From Zerene cesonia (lineage: Eukaryota; Arthropoda; Insecta; Lepidoptera; Pieridae): 64,000 nt of DNA. Within the stretch, counting starts at the first letter, position 1. The number at the start of each line of letters is the position of its first letter. This document shows, piece by piece, positions 43,551-54,512 of the stretch. A program made the translations under genes and the position numbers. The notes beneath the pieces are model-generated. The model saw only the letters and a program-made list of their open reading frames with translations, was not told where the DNA came from and ran no database searches. The DNA is taken from contig NC_052114.1 in the NCBI RefSeq assembly GCF_012273895.1, positions 1,178,001-1,242,000 of the forward strand, in the 5' to 3' direction.

Positions 43551-44599
43551 CATGTGTTCCAAATACAATAATGAAGTGATTTTTTTTTTTGTTTTTTTAG
43601 CGCGTTATTTTTTTGTTTATGGCAGTTTGGTTTACCAATAAAATTTATAAATCCTTTTAAACTTTATTGTAATTATATAGAAATTTGAGGTTTTATGTTA
43701 GAAAGCTCTTTATATGGGTATTCGTACAAGTGTGTTATACAATTGTATGGGTGCGTAATGAATGCATTTAAAATGATAGAAATAGATTAAGAAATGGCTG
43801 ACATCAGAAACTAATGCAAATTTTAAAAATTCACGCGATTTAAGCTTGTCTTACGTAACAATACCGGCGCATCCCGATTCAGGGCGAGAATTTAAAGGGA
43901 TGCTGGATTCAATCTTACGTTGAGCCCCAATGTGAGAGAAATTAACTAAAATTACATTTGTTATTGAAGTGAAACTTCTTTAGAATCGTTGTGATTTAAA
44001 ACCTGATGCAACAGAAAAACGAAAGGTAAGAGACAGAAATACAAAAATGTGTAGAATGAAGCCGGCAAAGAATGAGACAGAAATATACATACTATTTTAT
44101 TCATTCTTTTGACGATTTATTGAAGTTTCACTTCTATCATGTGTGAATCGCACACACACCTTTTTTTTTTTAAATCTTTATAAATAACGTTTAGTTTATG
44201 GAATATAAATATAAAACTCGTAACCTCGATTAAAATAAAGATAGTGTTTTAAGCACATGTTTTGATATTCATACATTTAATTTCTAAATTATCGAAGTTA
44301 ATGTATGATGTATAGATATATAGTATAGTATAGCTTAATCTAACGGAACCGAACGAACCTTACTTGATGCCTTTTTTAATAAAATAATATACAAAAAATT
44401 TCATTTATTCACTCACTTTTATAAAAAGTATGTGTTTATATATTCAAAATTTAACAAATATCCAGCTTATTTCAATCTCTAAAAAAAAATGCTTCATAAT
44501 AATAATGACAGGAATACACTTACAAATAAATGTAAAGTAAAAACGAACACCCCAAGACTACGTGTAGAATAAGATTTGTTTCTATTGCTACATAAAGCT

Positions 44600-44782
44600 T
44601 TACCTACATTTAAATCCGGGGCCCCTATATAATAATCGTGAGTACGTCCTGTCTCCCTTTGTGCAAAGTACCCTCAGAATGTCCGCTATGCTCTCGCCCC
44701 GGCTCTTTATTTTAAAGCCATTTTCTACAAGTGTTTGTAATTTATTAAGACAAGTCTTGGAACGCTGAATTCCCATTTGCAT
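44600..44782 (-). other. 60-codon open frame, uncertain
   Basis: A minus-strand ATG frame (MQMGIQRSKT... ending GPGFKCR) in a segment less AT-rich than its flanks. No domain is recognisable, no clear splice donor or acceptor is adjacent, and it is not needed to join the two PDZ-gene exons. It may be chance or an old retroelement piece. Confidence 0.2.
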
Positions 44783-45027
44783 TAGATTTCCTTTATTACA
44801 TTGCGATTTTTAAATGGACAATTTATTTAGCGTAACCGTGTAAATTATTTCAAGGGAAACTCATTTGATTGTTTTGATAATTTCATTGTTCCATAGTTTT
44901 AATTGGTTAATTTAATTTTTAATGTGACGTAATGTAGAACATACGCAATTGAGATGAATATATTAACGATGCATATGATAAATATACTTAATACTGTTAA
45001 GCAATGTATAAATAAATGAATTTTAAG

Positions 45028-46027
45028 NNNNNNNNNNNNNNNNNNNNNNNNNNNNNNNNNNNNNNNNNNNNNNNNNNNNNNNNNNNNNNNNNNNNNNNNN
45101 NNNNNNNNNNNNNNNNNNNNNNNNNNNNNNNNNNNNNNNNNNNNNNNNNNNNNNNNNNNNNNNNNNNNNNNNNNNNNNNNNNNNNNNNNNNNNNNNNNNN
45201 NNNNNNNNNNNNNNNNNNNNNNNNNNNNNNNNNNNNNNNNNNNNNNNNNNNNNNNNNNNNNNNNNNNNNNNNNNNNNNNNNNNNNNNNNNNNNNNNNNNN
45301 NNNNNNNNNNNNNNNNNNNNNNNNNNNNNNNNNNNNNNNNNNNNNNNNNNNNNNNNNNNNNNNNNNNNNNNNNNNNNNNNNNNNNNNNNNNNNNNNNNNN
45401 NNNNNNNNNNNNNNNNNNNNNNNNNNNNNNNNNNNNNNNNNNNNNNNNNNNNNNNNNNNNNNNNNNNNNNNNNNNNNNNNNNNNNNNNNNNNNNNNNNNN
45501 NNNNNNNNNNNNNNNNNNNNNNNNNNNNNNNNNNNNNNNNNNNNNNNNNNNNNNNNNNNNNNNNNNNNNNNNNNNNNNNNNNNNNNNNNNNNNNNNNNNN
45601 NNNNNNNNNNNNNNNNNNNNNNNNNNNNNNNNNNNNNNNNNNNNNNNNNNNNNNNNNNNNNNNNNNNNNNNNNNNNNNNNNNNNNNNNNNNNNNNNNNNN
45701 NNNNNNNNNNNNNNNNNNNNNNNNNNNNNNNNNNNNNNNNNNNNNNNNNNNNNNNNNNNNNNNNNNNNNNNNNNNNNNNNNNNNNNNNNNNNNNNNNNNN
45801 NNNNNNNNNNNNNNNNNNNNNNNNNNNNNNNNNNNNNNNNNNNNNNNNNNNNNNNNNNNNNNNNNNNNNNNNNNNNNNNNNNNNNNNNNNNNNNNNNNNN
45901 NNNNNNNNNNNNNNNNNNNNNNNNNNNNNNNNNNNNNNNNNNNNNNNNNNNNNNNNNNNNNNNNNNNNNNNNNNNNNNNNNNNNNNNNNNNNNNNNNNNN
46001 NNNNNNNNNNNNNNNNNNNNNNNNNNN
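45028..46027. other. Assembly gap of 1000 N
   Basis: Exactly 1000 N, placed 128 bases downstream of the start-codon exon. The (AT)n run at its right edge probably broke the assembly. Frames crossing it are meaningless. Confidence 0.99.

Positions 46028-46058
<31 letters not shown>
46028..46058. repeat. (AT)n microsatellite at gap edge
   Basis: An uninterrupted AT run of about 15 units, directly against the N run; its full length is unknown. Confidence 0.9.
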
Positions 46059-46064
<6 letters not shown>

Positions 46065-46155
46065 AACTTGTTCTCAATGACCTCACATCGTCTCTCGTTT
46101 TATTTTATATATTATACTCATAACGCTCAAAAAAACAAAGCAGAACATGACATAC

Positions 46156-46258
46156 CGTCCAGCTCATAGCCCTGCCCGCCCCACTGCGGCAGTTCATGTG
46201 GGTAGCCCTTGGAGTCCGTTTTGCCGATCGAAATCTTGAGGCTCTTCCACAACTTCAT
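46156..46258 (-). CDS. First coding exon of the PDZ-type gene
   Basis: Minus strand: ATG at 46258-46256 gives 34 codons, MKLWKSLKISIGKTDSKGYP then HELPQWGGQGYELD, and the first base of the next codon, followed by donor GACG|GTATGT. The start is supported by an in-frame TGA 12 bases upstream (46270-46268) and AACAAA-like context GAGACAAAATG. The residues are basic then Gly/Trp/Gln-rich, with no signal peptide or membrane segment, so a cytoplasmic protein is expected. Phase 1 matches the acceptor at 24139 with no stop at the junction (codon GTA, Val). I do not recognise the N-terminus. GC content is clearly above the surrounding intron, and codons end often in C or G, as in real exons. Confidence 0.85.
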
Positions 46259-46312
46259 TTTGTCTCCTCACTTCACCATGACGTAACACTCGCACCTCAC
46301 TTCATAGTACAT
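46259..46312 (-). promoter_or_regulatory. 5' UTR part of the same exon, with a short upstream ORF
   Basis: A polypyrimidine acceptor (TTTCTGTTCTTTTCAG) ends just before 46312, so the exon is internal and a non-coding exon should lie further right. The exon opens with ATGTACTATGAAG, a 14-codon upstream ORF ending TGA at 46268, nine bases before the main ATG. It is in frame with the main ORF but separated by its stop. It could lower translation or simply show where translation cannot start. Confidence 0.65.
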
Positions 46313-46995
46313 CTGAAAAGAACAGAAACTTCAGGTTATGATATCTACTAAGAGAGCAAGAAAATTCAAGTAAGGATATCTAAGAGAGCATTTGTTAGAT
46401 CGCTTGTTCAATATTCATAAGATAAGGAATATATCTGCATTATATGACACATTTTTTATCAAAAACCAGTAAAAGAGGAGATGCCACACACTCGGTGATA
46501 GATGATCATAGGCAATCGTAATATAATTGTAATTCTTTGTGATTCATTGTGATTCTTTTGTCGACCTTGGTGGTGCATACTCTTTTTTAGAATTTATTCA
46601 TATTGTGAACAGATGTAAATAACAATGCTGGTAAGCTGTTTAAAATTTTAGTAGTCTTGGGCAGGAAAATGTGAGCGCACGTTTAATTAAGAGTGAAGAA
46701 ACATTTTCTTTATTTTTAAAGGTCAACCAGTCTCTGTCGCAATTGTTAGAATAAGAAAATAACTATATGGTTGGAGTGATGCACGTCGTATGAATCGTGG
46801 CTTACGAGTTTTATAAATTTATTTTGTTTTATAATCTGTAATGTTGGTATCCTAGTATAATAATGTTTTAATAACCAACATTACCGCATATCACATACCT
46901 ATTTGTAATAACTCATTGGCGGAATATTTATAATTAGAGACCATAATTAAATACCTCCAATAGCAAAATATTTTCTGTTAGGGCTATATATTAAA

Positions 46996-47153
46996 TAGCG
47001 ATTAATTATTTCGCTCAATGAGAATGTGAATATTGAATATCAAGTAAAGCACAAACATATTACAAGGCTCAAATTAAGTCAAAGAGGTCTTCATTAAATA
47101 GCTATTCAAGGCAACAAACTAAATTGATGACTTGATCTATTATTGTAGTCAAG
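46996..47153 (+). repeat. Dispersed duplicate, copy 2
   Basis: TAGCGATTAATTATTTCGCT, TATCAAGTAAAGCACAAA, ATTACAAGGCTCAAATTAAG, AAGAGGTCTTCATTAAATAG and GATCTATTATTGTAGTCAAG; homologous to 42902-43080 in the same orientation, 4 kb away on the other side of the start exon and gap. Confidence 0.78.
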
Positions 47154-47896
47154 CAAAGTATTGTATTTAATTTTTAATTTTCTTTTCTATATTATAAATC
47201 CATACTTAAAAATGTAAGCTACAAGTAGATAAACTCCATCGTCGTCCAATTGGTTATAAGTAAAAATATTTGCAGACTGAATTAATAATAAGATTAGGAG
47301 CTCTGAAAAATCTTTCTCTCAGAAACGATGCTCAAAAATAGCAAATCGAATATCAGCAATCCGGTTACGATAAAAATTCTGATTCCATTATCCTTACATT
47401 AAATTGCTCAAAGATATTACACAGTACATAAGGCAGCATTTCAAAATAATACGCCTTAACTAAGGCATGGTTAATTCAACAGTATTACGAGTATTGAAGC
47501 GTGTCAGATGCAATTCATAGAAACAAGTGACCTGTAACGAGAGGAAGTTACTTTGAAATGATTTTGTGACTTCAATGTAGTGAATTAAAATGATGCAGAG
47601 GAACGTTGCGCATATCTTGAGCTTGGCTTGTGAAATATATTTAGAGGCAGGATTTTTATGTATGAAAATATTTTGTGGGAAGTTTCACTTGACATTTTTT
47701 TTACGATTTGTAATCTATTCTAGGTTTGTATATCACAATATGGCTTCTTGTCTTCAATGCTCGAAGGTTGTTTTTGGCTTGGCGCTTGCTAGTAATATTT
47801 TGATAGTAGTACAGTTAAATGCATTGATAAATAGATTCTTTCTTTAAGTAGAAGAACTATGAGTATACATAAAATGGTGGATATCTATGTGTTTTT

Positions 47897-47955
47897 GGTT
47901 GACTGGTAGGCGATCATCACCACCCAGTTTTCAGAATTAGTGCCTCTGCAAAAGT
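47897..47955 (-). mobile_element. Family B fragment
   Basis: GACTGGTAGGCGATCATCAC, CACCCAGTTTTCAGAATTAG, TGCCTCTGC is the 3' stem-loop region in minus orientation. Confidence 0.55.
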
Positions 47956-48069
47956 TCACGTGAATACAACGCTAGACGTCTAAAATTTGTTAACAATCGC
48001 GTCGATCATTACTTACTCTCACGTCATAAAAAATAAGTATAAAATCATAACGTGTAAAGTCCATTCAAT

Positions 48070-48340
48070 TGATGTTAATAAGGAAATAGAGAACCGCCGT
48101 GGCGCCGCGCAAAAAGCGACCGGGACGCAATATTGTTAACAAGAAACAAATGGCATATGTCATCGGATAGTCTGACAGCGACTTGAGTTCATTTATATCG
48201 CTGACGGCTCCCATTACCGATCAAAAGGCTGTAAATATGAGCACGGAACGCGATGACATGCCAAAACTATCTGAATTGGTGTGCGAACGGTTGAGTCGCT
48301 GCGATCCAATCGAATACGATTAAATCTGAACTAAACTGCT
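48070..48340. other. Unique GC-richer island
   Basis: Contains GAACCGCCGTGGCGCCGCGC, AAAAAGCGACCGGGACGC, GCTGACGGCTCCCATTACC and GGTTGAGTCGCTGCGATCC. Not repeated in the window. Lies about 1.8 kb upstream of the start exon; an enhancer or promoter is possible, no direct evidence. Confidence 0.3.
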
Positions 48341-48394
48341 CGTATGAAGAGGAAACTTTTGTTTTTAGATGAATGATTGTAATGAAACTGGTGG

Positions 48395-48480
48395 AGCAAT
48401 TCAAAAATTCTTTCACCATTAGAAAGCTGCATTTTTACTGAGGTTTGAGAGATAAACTATATATATACCGAAGGTGGGGG
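48395..48480 (+). mobile_element. Helitron-like fragment
   Basis: TCTTTCACCATTAGAAAGCT, GCATTTTTACTGAGGTTTGA and TATATATACCGAAGGTGGGG are the reverse complement of the inner part of 16048 and 39428. Confidence 0.5.
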
Positions 48481-49265
48481 GGACCAAGTACATAATATGT
48501 AAACCTATTCAGATGTATAGAAAAGCTGTATATAAGGTAGAACAGATTAAAGGTATGTTATGGCATGAATCATGATGCTAGGCTTCCATACAATTTATTC
48601 TTGTCATTTATAGCGAAATTCTCGATTAATTTAATTTCGTAAGTACTGAAAGTATTCATTAATACTGTCTGTATCCCTATGATACCATCGAGTATACTTG
48701 ATGAGAGTGTTTGGTAGGGGAGATACGATAGGCGTAACGACGTTGTTTTAAATCATATTTACCGGCGCAAATGGTGACATAATATAACATTTATTTTATG
48801 AAACGGTATGTATATTTATAGAAGTACCTCAACTTTCCCATTTTAATAAAGGATCAATATATTATTTTATTTCTATGATTTTATGTTTTCACAGTTGAAT
48901 ATTCATAATATAATTTTCTTCTACGTATTCATTACCGACGTTTCTGGGAGGGATCCTATGGCAATGTTACATATTATATGAGGATTATGTGATGATTGAG
49001 CAATGGACAAAAATTCCCTATCAAATTCAAAAAGAATCATGGCAATTGGTAAAAAAACCCTAGACTTATCAAATAACAAAGCCGAAAAACGATCTAGTTG
49101 AGAACTTCCTTTTGGGACGCCGGTGGAGAACCGAAGAAATTATAAAAGCACCTTCTAGGCAAACGTTCATGTAACATTCAGCCTTAGTATGGCGTCAATC
49201 AAATCACTTAGCTGAATCATCTTCCAGAACAAACAAAGATACAAGCTAGCACTACAAGTTGTCAG

Positions 49266-49284
49266 TTATATATATATATATATA
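49266..49284. repeat. (TA)n microsatellite
   Basis: About nine TA units followed by CACTCACACATTC. Confidence 0.85.
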
Positions 49285-49352
49285 CACTCACACATTCATT
49301 TCCATCAATGTTACGATTTAAAATAAGAAATGGCACCCGAAATTATGTCATA

Positions 49353-49541
49353 CTAGCTGCGCCCAGCGGTTTCACCCGCGTAAGTCTGTATCGCGTAGGA
49401 ATATCAATGTTGCCTATATTCTAGTTGACCAGCTATCTACGTACCAAATTTCATTGCAATCGGTTCAGTAAATTTGCTTGAAAGAGCAATAAACACACAC
49501 ACACATCCTTACAAACTTTCGCATTTATAGTATTAGTAGTC
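49353..49541 (-). mobile_element. Helitron-like element (family C)
   Basis: A|CTAGCTGCGCCCAGCGGTTT, ACCCGCGTAAGTCTG, GCTATCTACGTACCAAATTT, CAATCGGTTCAGTAAATTTG and TTTATAGTATTAGTAG on the plus strand. The AGCGG change weakens the end hairpin. Confidence 0.8.
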
Positions 49542-49583
49542 TTATATAAACATGGTTCTTATTTTTTTGTTATAGAAAAGGAA

Positions 49584-49642
49584 TCGACCACCACAGCCCA
49601 TGAAACCTCCTTCAAGGCTCTACGCTCCTGCAAATGCATTGT
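49584..49642 (-). mobile_element. Family B fragment
   Basis: CGACCACCACAGCCCATGAA and GCTCCTGCAAATGCATTG in minus orientation; only the stem-loop region. Confidence 0.5.
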
Positions 49643-50201
49643 CAAATATACAGAGTAAGGAATAAAAAGATAATTGATTGAATATTTACAATTTTTAATT
49701 ATCCTTAATGCAGGCAAAGTTGCCGGTAACAGCTAGGCAATAATATTAAAAAAAAATATATATTTCGTATTAGAAAAGCAGATTAAGGGATCTTAATTAC
49801 TTTGTTGGATTTTTTTCGCTTTGATTTGGTTAATAGCTCTTCAAAACTTGACAACCTAACAACATCTACCCAGGTGCATCCAGGGCGAATAGCTAGTTAA
49901 TAATATAACCATACGACGACTCTGCTATTGTATGTGAATTGAATAATACAATGTGAATAAATTTAAGAAGTGCCAAATGACACAACAAATCTTCACAAAT
50001 TTAACAAAGTGTGAGAAATCCCGAATTTGCATTTTAATAATCTGTGCTGAGGTAAAAAAGTTATAATTGCTCGCAAAACAAATTAAAAACTTAGCAAACG
50101 CTGAACAATTTGTAACTTCATCCGTTTTAAAGTGCTCGTAAAAATTTAGTCACTAATTTTACTCTATTTAAGACAAATTCAAGGCCATATAATCAGTTTT
50201 C

Positions 50202-50249
50202 TTTTTTTTTGAAAACATTAACACTAATGTTAATGTTTTCAAAAAAAAA
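50202..50249. repeat. Perfect 22-bp palindrome with 4-nt loop
   Basis: T(9)GAAAACATTAACA (50202-50223) and TGTTAATGTTTTCA(9) (50228-50249) are exact reverse complements around CTAA. The strongest hairpin in the window. No second copy, so a transposon origin is not shown. Confidence 0.93.
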
Positions 50250-50550
50250 AATAAAATATACACATATTAATCAATTATTTTTTCAATTAAAATAAGTATT
50301 ATAAAATGACCCCGTCTGCTAAATATTAGAATTAGACTAAATTTAAAAAGAACCACGGGGCTAACACCAGGCTAGAAAGAGGAATCATACAAAATCAGTT
50401 CACCTGGTAAAAAGTTATTACGTAACAAACACAAAAAATACAGTAAAATGGATAACCTCCTTTTTCGCAGACGGTTGACAAAAATATTATACACATAAGT
50501 AGAGGCGATGAAAAAAAAAAACTTAAAACATGTTGTTTGTTAGTTCATTA

Positions 50551-50723
50551 TCTTAATATATATTACGTGTCACGTTATCCGCGGCGGACTCCTAAACTAC
50601 ACAACCGATTTTAATAAACTTTGCATACCGTGTACAGTTTGATTGAACTTAAAATATAGGATAGCTTATATTATTTCAATTACGATTAAAGACTACCCGG
50701 GTGGAGCCGGGGCGTGTATCTAG
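50551..50723 (+). mobile_element. Helitron-like element (family G), complete
   Basis: Host A, TCTTAATATATATTACGTGT, CTAAACTACACAACCGATTT, GACTACCCGGGTGGAGCCGG, GGCGTGTATCTAG, host T. Termini intact; CCGGG/GCCGG block before the end. Confidence 0.85.
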
Positions 50724-50985
50724 TTTTATTATATATTTATTTAATATAAATGTATTCGATGCAGGAGACGATTTTAAACTGACAGCGTAATGTATTTAAA
50801 ATATATGAGCATTTATTAATAAGTTTTTCATTCACCATGTATTCGTATAAACCGGAAAATGTTTATTTAATCAAGTGACATCGGACAATTTAATGTTTAT
50901 TTGTTTTTTAATAATAATATCGGTCCAACAGTTCCTGAATTAGCACGTTCAAAAAAACTGTTCAGATTTATAGTTTGGGCACATA

Positions 50986-51153
50986 TCTAATATATAAAAT
51001 TCTCGTGTCACAGTTTTCGTTGGCATACTCCTCCAAAACGGCTTGACCGATTTTGATGAAATTTTTTGCAGGTCTGAGAATCGACCAAAATTTATTTTTC
51101 ACACACCTAAATGATAAGAGCAAGGCATAACAACGTTTGCCGGGTGTAGCTAT
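50986..51153 (+). mobile_element. Helitron-like element (family E)
   Basis: Host A, TCTAATATATAAAATTCTCG, TGGCATACTCCTCCAAAACG, TTGACCGATTTTGATGAAAT, ACAACGTTTGCCGGGTGTAG, CTA. Partner of 21142-21322. The next element starts at its 3' end. Confidence 0.82.
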
Positions 51154-51366
51154 TCTTAATATATAAAAATCCATTGTCATGATGTATGTTCCCAATGAAC
51201 TCTTCACCAACTCAACCGATTTTGATGAAATTTGGCATTTTATGTGTAATCTGGTCCAACTTAAGATATAGGATAGTTTTTATTTCGATTAATTATCCCA
51301 ATAATTTAATATCTTAATATTTTTAATTATGACTCGGCCACAGCAACGTGTGGCCGGGTATGCTAG
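51154..51366 (+). mobile_element. Helitron-like element with textbook 3' hairpin
   Basis: TCTTAATATATAAAAATCCA at the start, CTCAACCGATTTTGATGAAA inside, and at the end CGGCCACA (51335-51342) pairing exactly with TGTGGCCG (51349-51356) over a 6-nt loop, then GGTATGCTAG and host T. The hairpin ends 6 bases before CTAG, as is usual for Helitrons. This copy is the main support for calling families C, D, E, G and L Helitron-like. No Rep/helicase gene is present, so all are non-autonomous. Confidence 0.87.
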
Positions 51367-53117
51367 TTAATATTATATATGTTAAAGGTTAAAGGTTATT
51401 GAAGTATTAATACAGCACAATAAATAAATCAAACAACGTAAATGCATTGTTAAACATAGAATTATTAATATCCATTTTGAAGCACATCAGTGAGTTTTAT
51501 CATAATTTATGCGGTATTCGAAGGAACGGCGACACATTTGTATAAGGATTATTGGATTTATTTACTCCGAGACAAATGTATGGGCTTATTTCTCGAATGT
51601 TCGATGTTTTAAATTAATATATTCATAGCTCTCTGCATAATCTTCAAATACTACAAGAAAGGTCTTCTTTTGTTTGTGTTTTCAGACGGTTTTGGTTGAA
51701 TAGGTCTTAACTATATATATTAATAACTTTTGATAAATTTAATAATTCGTAGGACACCGGCCGTAGCCTGCAATATAAAGATAGGCAGGCAATCTATGGC
51801 CGATATATTATGACTACAATTTTAAGATATGCATTATAAATCATTTTGATTCATTATATTTATTTAAAAGGATTTCAACTTATATAACACATTTTGTATT
51901 ATGTATACCTTCTATAATTATATAAAGTTAATTTTTTTGTGTTCTATATATATATATAGTAAACTGCAATATATAATATGTTATTTATATTAACTATCAG
52001 AAGGGTAAGAGTAGGACTGAAACTTGCTATTTAAAGCTAATAAGCTCATTGTTTTAATGTTCTTTAGATAAATCCGTTTTTTCGATTCGAAACGCTTCAT
52101 TTGTTTAGTCAATTTTCTTTTTTATGAAAACTGATATATTCATTTTAATTAATAAACTATATTACACCACTTTGGCCAAGTTTTTTCTGTAAGTCAAAAC
52201 TATCCAAACATATATCTTCATAAACTTTCGCATTAAAGCAGTAGACGGTGAAACCCATGTGAAGTCAGCTAGTTATGTATATATCAGTTGCTTCAGACAC
52301 GATGAGCAAACTTTAATCTCCCAACTTATAAACTAAATTTGAACTATATCATAAGCGAATAAAGTGAGTTTTCATGTAACAAATCTAACTTTAAGAAGAT
52401 AATTGCGATTCGTCGTTCCTTTAAATGAATCATCCTGGATCAGTGCCAGAGGTTTTTTTCTTCAAATGTTGTTTGAAACAAAAATTTATAAATCCGCATT
52501 TGTGTGGAGGAAGTGTGTATTCTCTATGTTTTCGTGATTTACCTCTTTTTGGGGAAATTTGTATAAACTGAATCCTTCGCACAAGAAGTATTCAACCGTG
52601 GTAGTATTAAATGGTGAAACAAACAAACACAGATTCAATATACTCGATTAAGTATAAATAAAAACATATTGGATATGCGGGAATAAATGTCACATTCATT
52701 CTTAAAAGTGTCTTATTCTTATTATAAGCAACTTTTATGACGTAATATTTAAGGCAGCAAATATATTATTTATTGCTATAAAATAACACGACCTCTCATT
52801 GTTGAATGGTCACCAATTATAACACTCTCTCGTCAGCAGAATCTTAAAATATCGGATCACTTACACTGGGTAACCCCCACTCGATCACGTAGCTAACGGT
52901 TAGGCATTAAAATATATTTCTTTACACAAAATTTACAGTGGAAGCTTTTTCGTATAATAGGTCTTGACTCAATAATTGGGCATAAATTGTTGACTAATTT
53001 ACGACTGTAAGAGAATATACTATCGTTATAGAAATTACACGCCACATACCAATAGAGTTGTTGTCCTGTTATGTCTTCGTTTGTTTATTTGACCGAGTTA
53101 ATCTTAGGAACTACATA

Positions 53118-53203
53118 ACTTCTTTCACCATTGGATACGTACGTGATTACAGAGTGTATAAGGCTATATTTGAATCACGGATGAAGCCGGGGCGGACCAC
53201 TAG
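53118..53203 (+). mobile_element. Helitron-like 3' part
   Basis: CTTTCACCATTGGATACGTA, AAGGCTATATTTGAATCACG, GATGAAGCCGGGGCGGACCA, CTAG. Related to the inner part of 16048 and 39428 (reverse). Confidence 0.6.
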
Positions 53204-54248
53204 CGGTCTAGTAAATAATAACCAAGCCTGTTTTAAAATTCGTAGAAGTACTTTGTACATTATCTTTGGTTAATAGAAATTGATATTTTAATACCACCCA
53301 CATTCATTGTAAGGGCAATGTGATTTCTTCCAGAAAACTTACAAGTGTTACATGGAATATTTCATTTATTTTGGCTTCAGTCCTTAAGTTAACCTGTTCT
53401 AGATTTATTCTTAGTATCCATCATTTTATTTGAATGTTAATAGGTACATGTATTTTTAATTGAGTTCTATCATAAAGTTATTGGATTACAAATCTTTATA
53501 TAATTATTACTAATCTTGTTTGTTTATCAAAGAAAAATATTACAAGTCAAATCAAATTGGACATGATCGGGCTGTTTTTTATCCTACTTCAATAATATAA
53601 TCTGCTATGTATATCCCTGTTCTACATTCTAGGCTTATATTATCTCATTTAGCGTGTAATGAGAACAAATCATACCTTTCTTTCTTTTCCTTTCTTGAAT
53701 CGTGTCCATAATAGATAACACTTGTGAAATCGTGCAATGAGTGACACCCCATTATGTCAGTATAAAGTTCACGTGTCGATAATATCACCCTAAACTCATC
53801 CATCAGCGATCATATTTTTGTCACGTCCTTCTCAAATTTTAATTAGATTTGAAGAACCCCCGCGTCGCCGTATTTTGGGGTGTAAGGAGTATTATTATTA
53901 TTGATGACTTCGAAACTTCATAAGAAAAATATGTTAGACATGGGGAAAATTTTCGTTGATTTGATTTGATTTTATTTCGGAATCGTAAATTCAGCGGGAT
54001 CAAAGTTTGTACATCGCGTTATTTTTTTTCTCTTCAAACATTTCAAATATTCATAACTTTCTTACTTCTATTTACTTCTATTGCTTTAAAAGATTATGAA
54101 TCGTATCACTTAATTATTACTGTTGCATTGTTTTTTTTGATACAATTTACCATGTTCAGAATACACAACACTGTTGAGTAGTTAATTTATTGCACATTAT
54201 TACTAGAAATTATAATACTTTAATGAAGTTTTTCAATTTGAGAAATAT

Positions 54249-54512
54249 TCGTCGTCGTCGTTTCAGCCGTGGAACGTCCACTGCCAGACTAAGGCCACCT
54301 TCAAAGATTTCCCGCTCGATTGGTCACCGGCGGTCGGCATCCAGCGATTCCCTGCTACTTAAACCAGTTTGTCTTTTATTAGTCTAACCACCTTGTGGGA
54401 GGTCGATCCACACTTCGTCGCCCGGTACGTGGTCTCCATTCCTGATCTTTTCTACCCCAACGACCATTGTTTCGACAGGCTATGTGTCCAGCATTGCCAC
54501 TTCACAAGAAAA
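54249..54512 (-). pseudogene. Non-LTR retrotransposon (RTE-like) ORF C-terminus, decayed
   Basis: On the minus strand the last 31 codons are open: VAGNRWMPTAGDQSSGKS then LKVALVWQWTFHG and stop (TGA at 54265-54263), followed by CGACGACGACGA. Upstream, in other frames, WAGHIACRNNGRW and RPRTGRRSVDRPPTRWLD are visible, separated by stops and frameshifts. The order WAGH, GRP-RW-D, AG-RW and a terminal QQWT-G is what I know from the C-terminal end of RTE-type LINE polyproteins, downstream of the reverse transcriptase. The RT domain itself is absent, so this is a 5'-truncated dead copy. The clade is inferred from memory of these motifs. Confidence 0.72.

Larger units (their letters stand above)
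24140..46155 (-). other. Giant intron between the start-codon exon and the PDZ exon
   Basis: The donor at 46155/46154 (GTATGT) and the acceptor at 24142-24140 (CAG) join in the same phase, so this can be a single 22-kb intron, although a phase-neutral exon inside cannot be excluded. Beyond listed repeats I see nothing recognisable in about 24140-25195, 25451-27430, 28358-29020, 29100-30005, 31575-32290, 37090-37695, 38200-38515, 39600-40695, 40825-42245, 43550-44595 and 44785-45027. These are AT-rich with no open frame worth noting. Confidence 0.6.

Noticed and set aside
43570..43690. Another family M copy (AGCGCGTTAT in a T-rich context)
   Set aside because: Only about ten bases match outside low-complexity T runs.
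44899..46086. Open frames of 346-395 codons on both strands
   Set aside because: They cross the second 1000 N gap and the (AT)n run.
49266..49284. Possible origin or regulatory (TA)n site
   Set aside because: A simple microsatellite; nothing around it supports a function.
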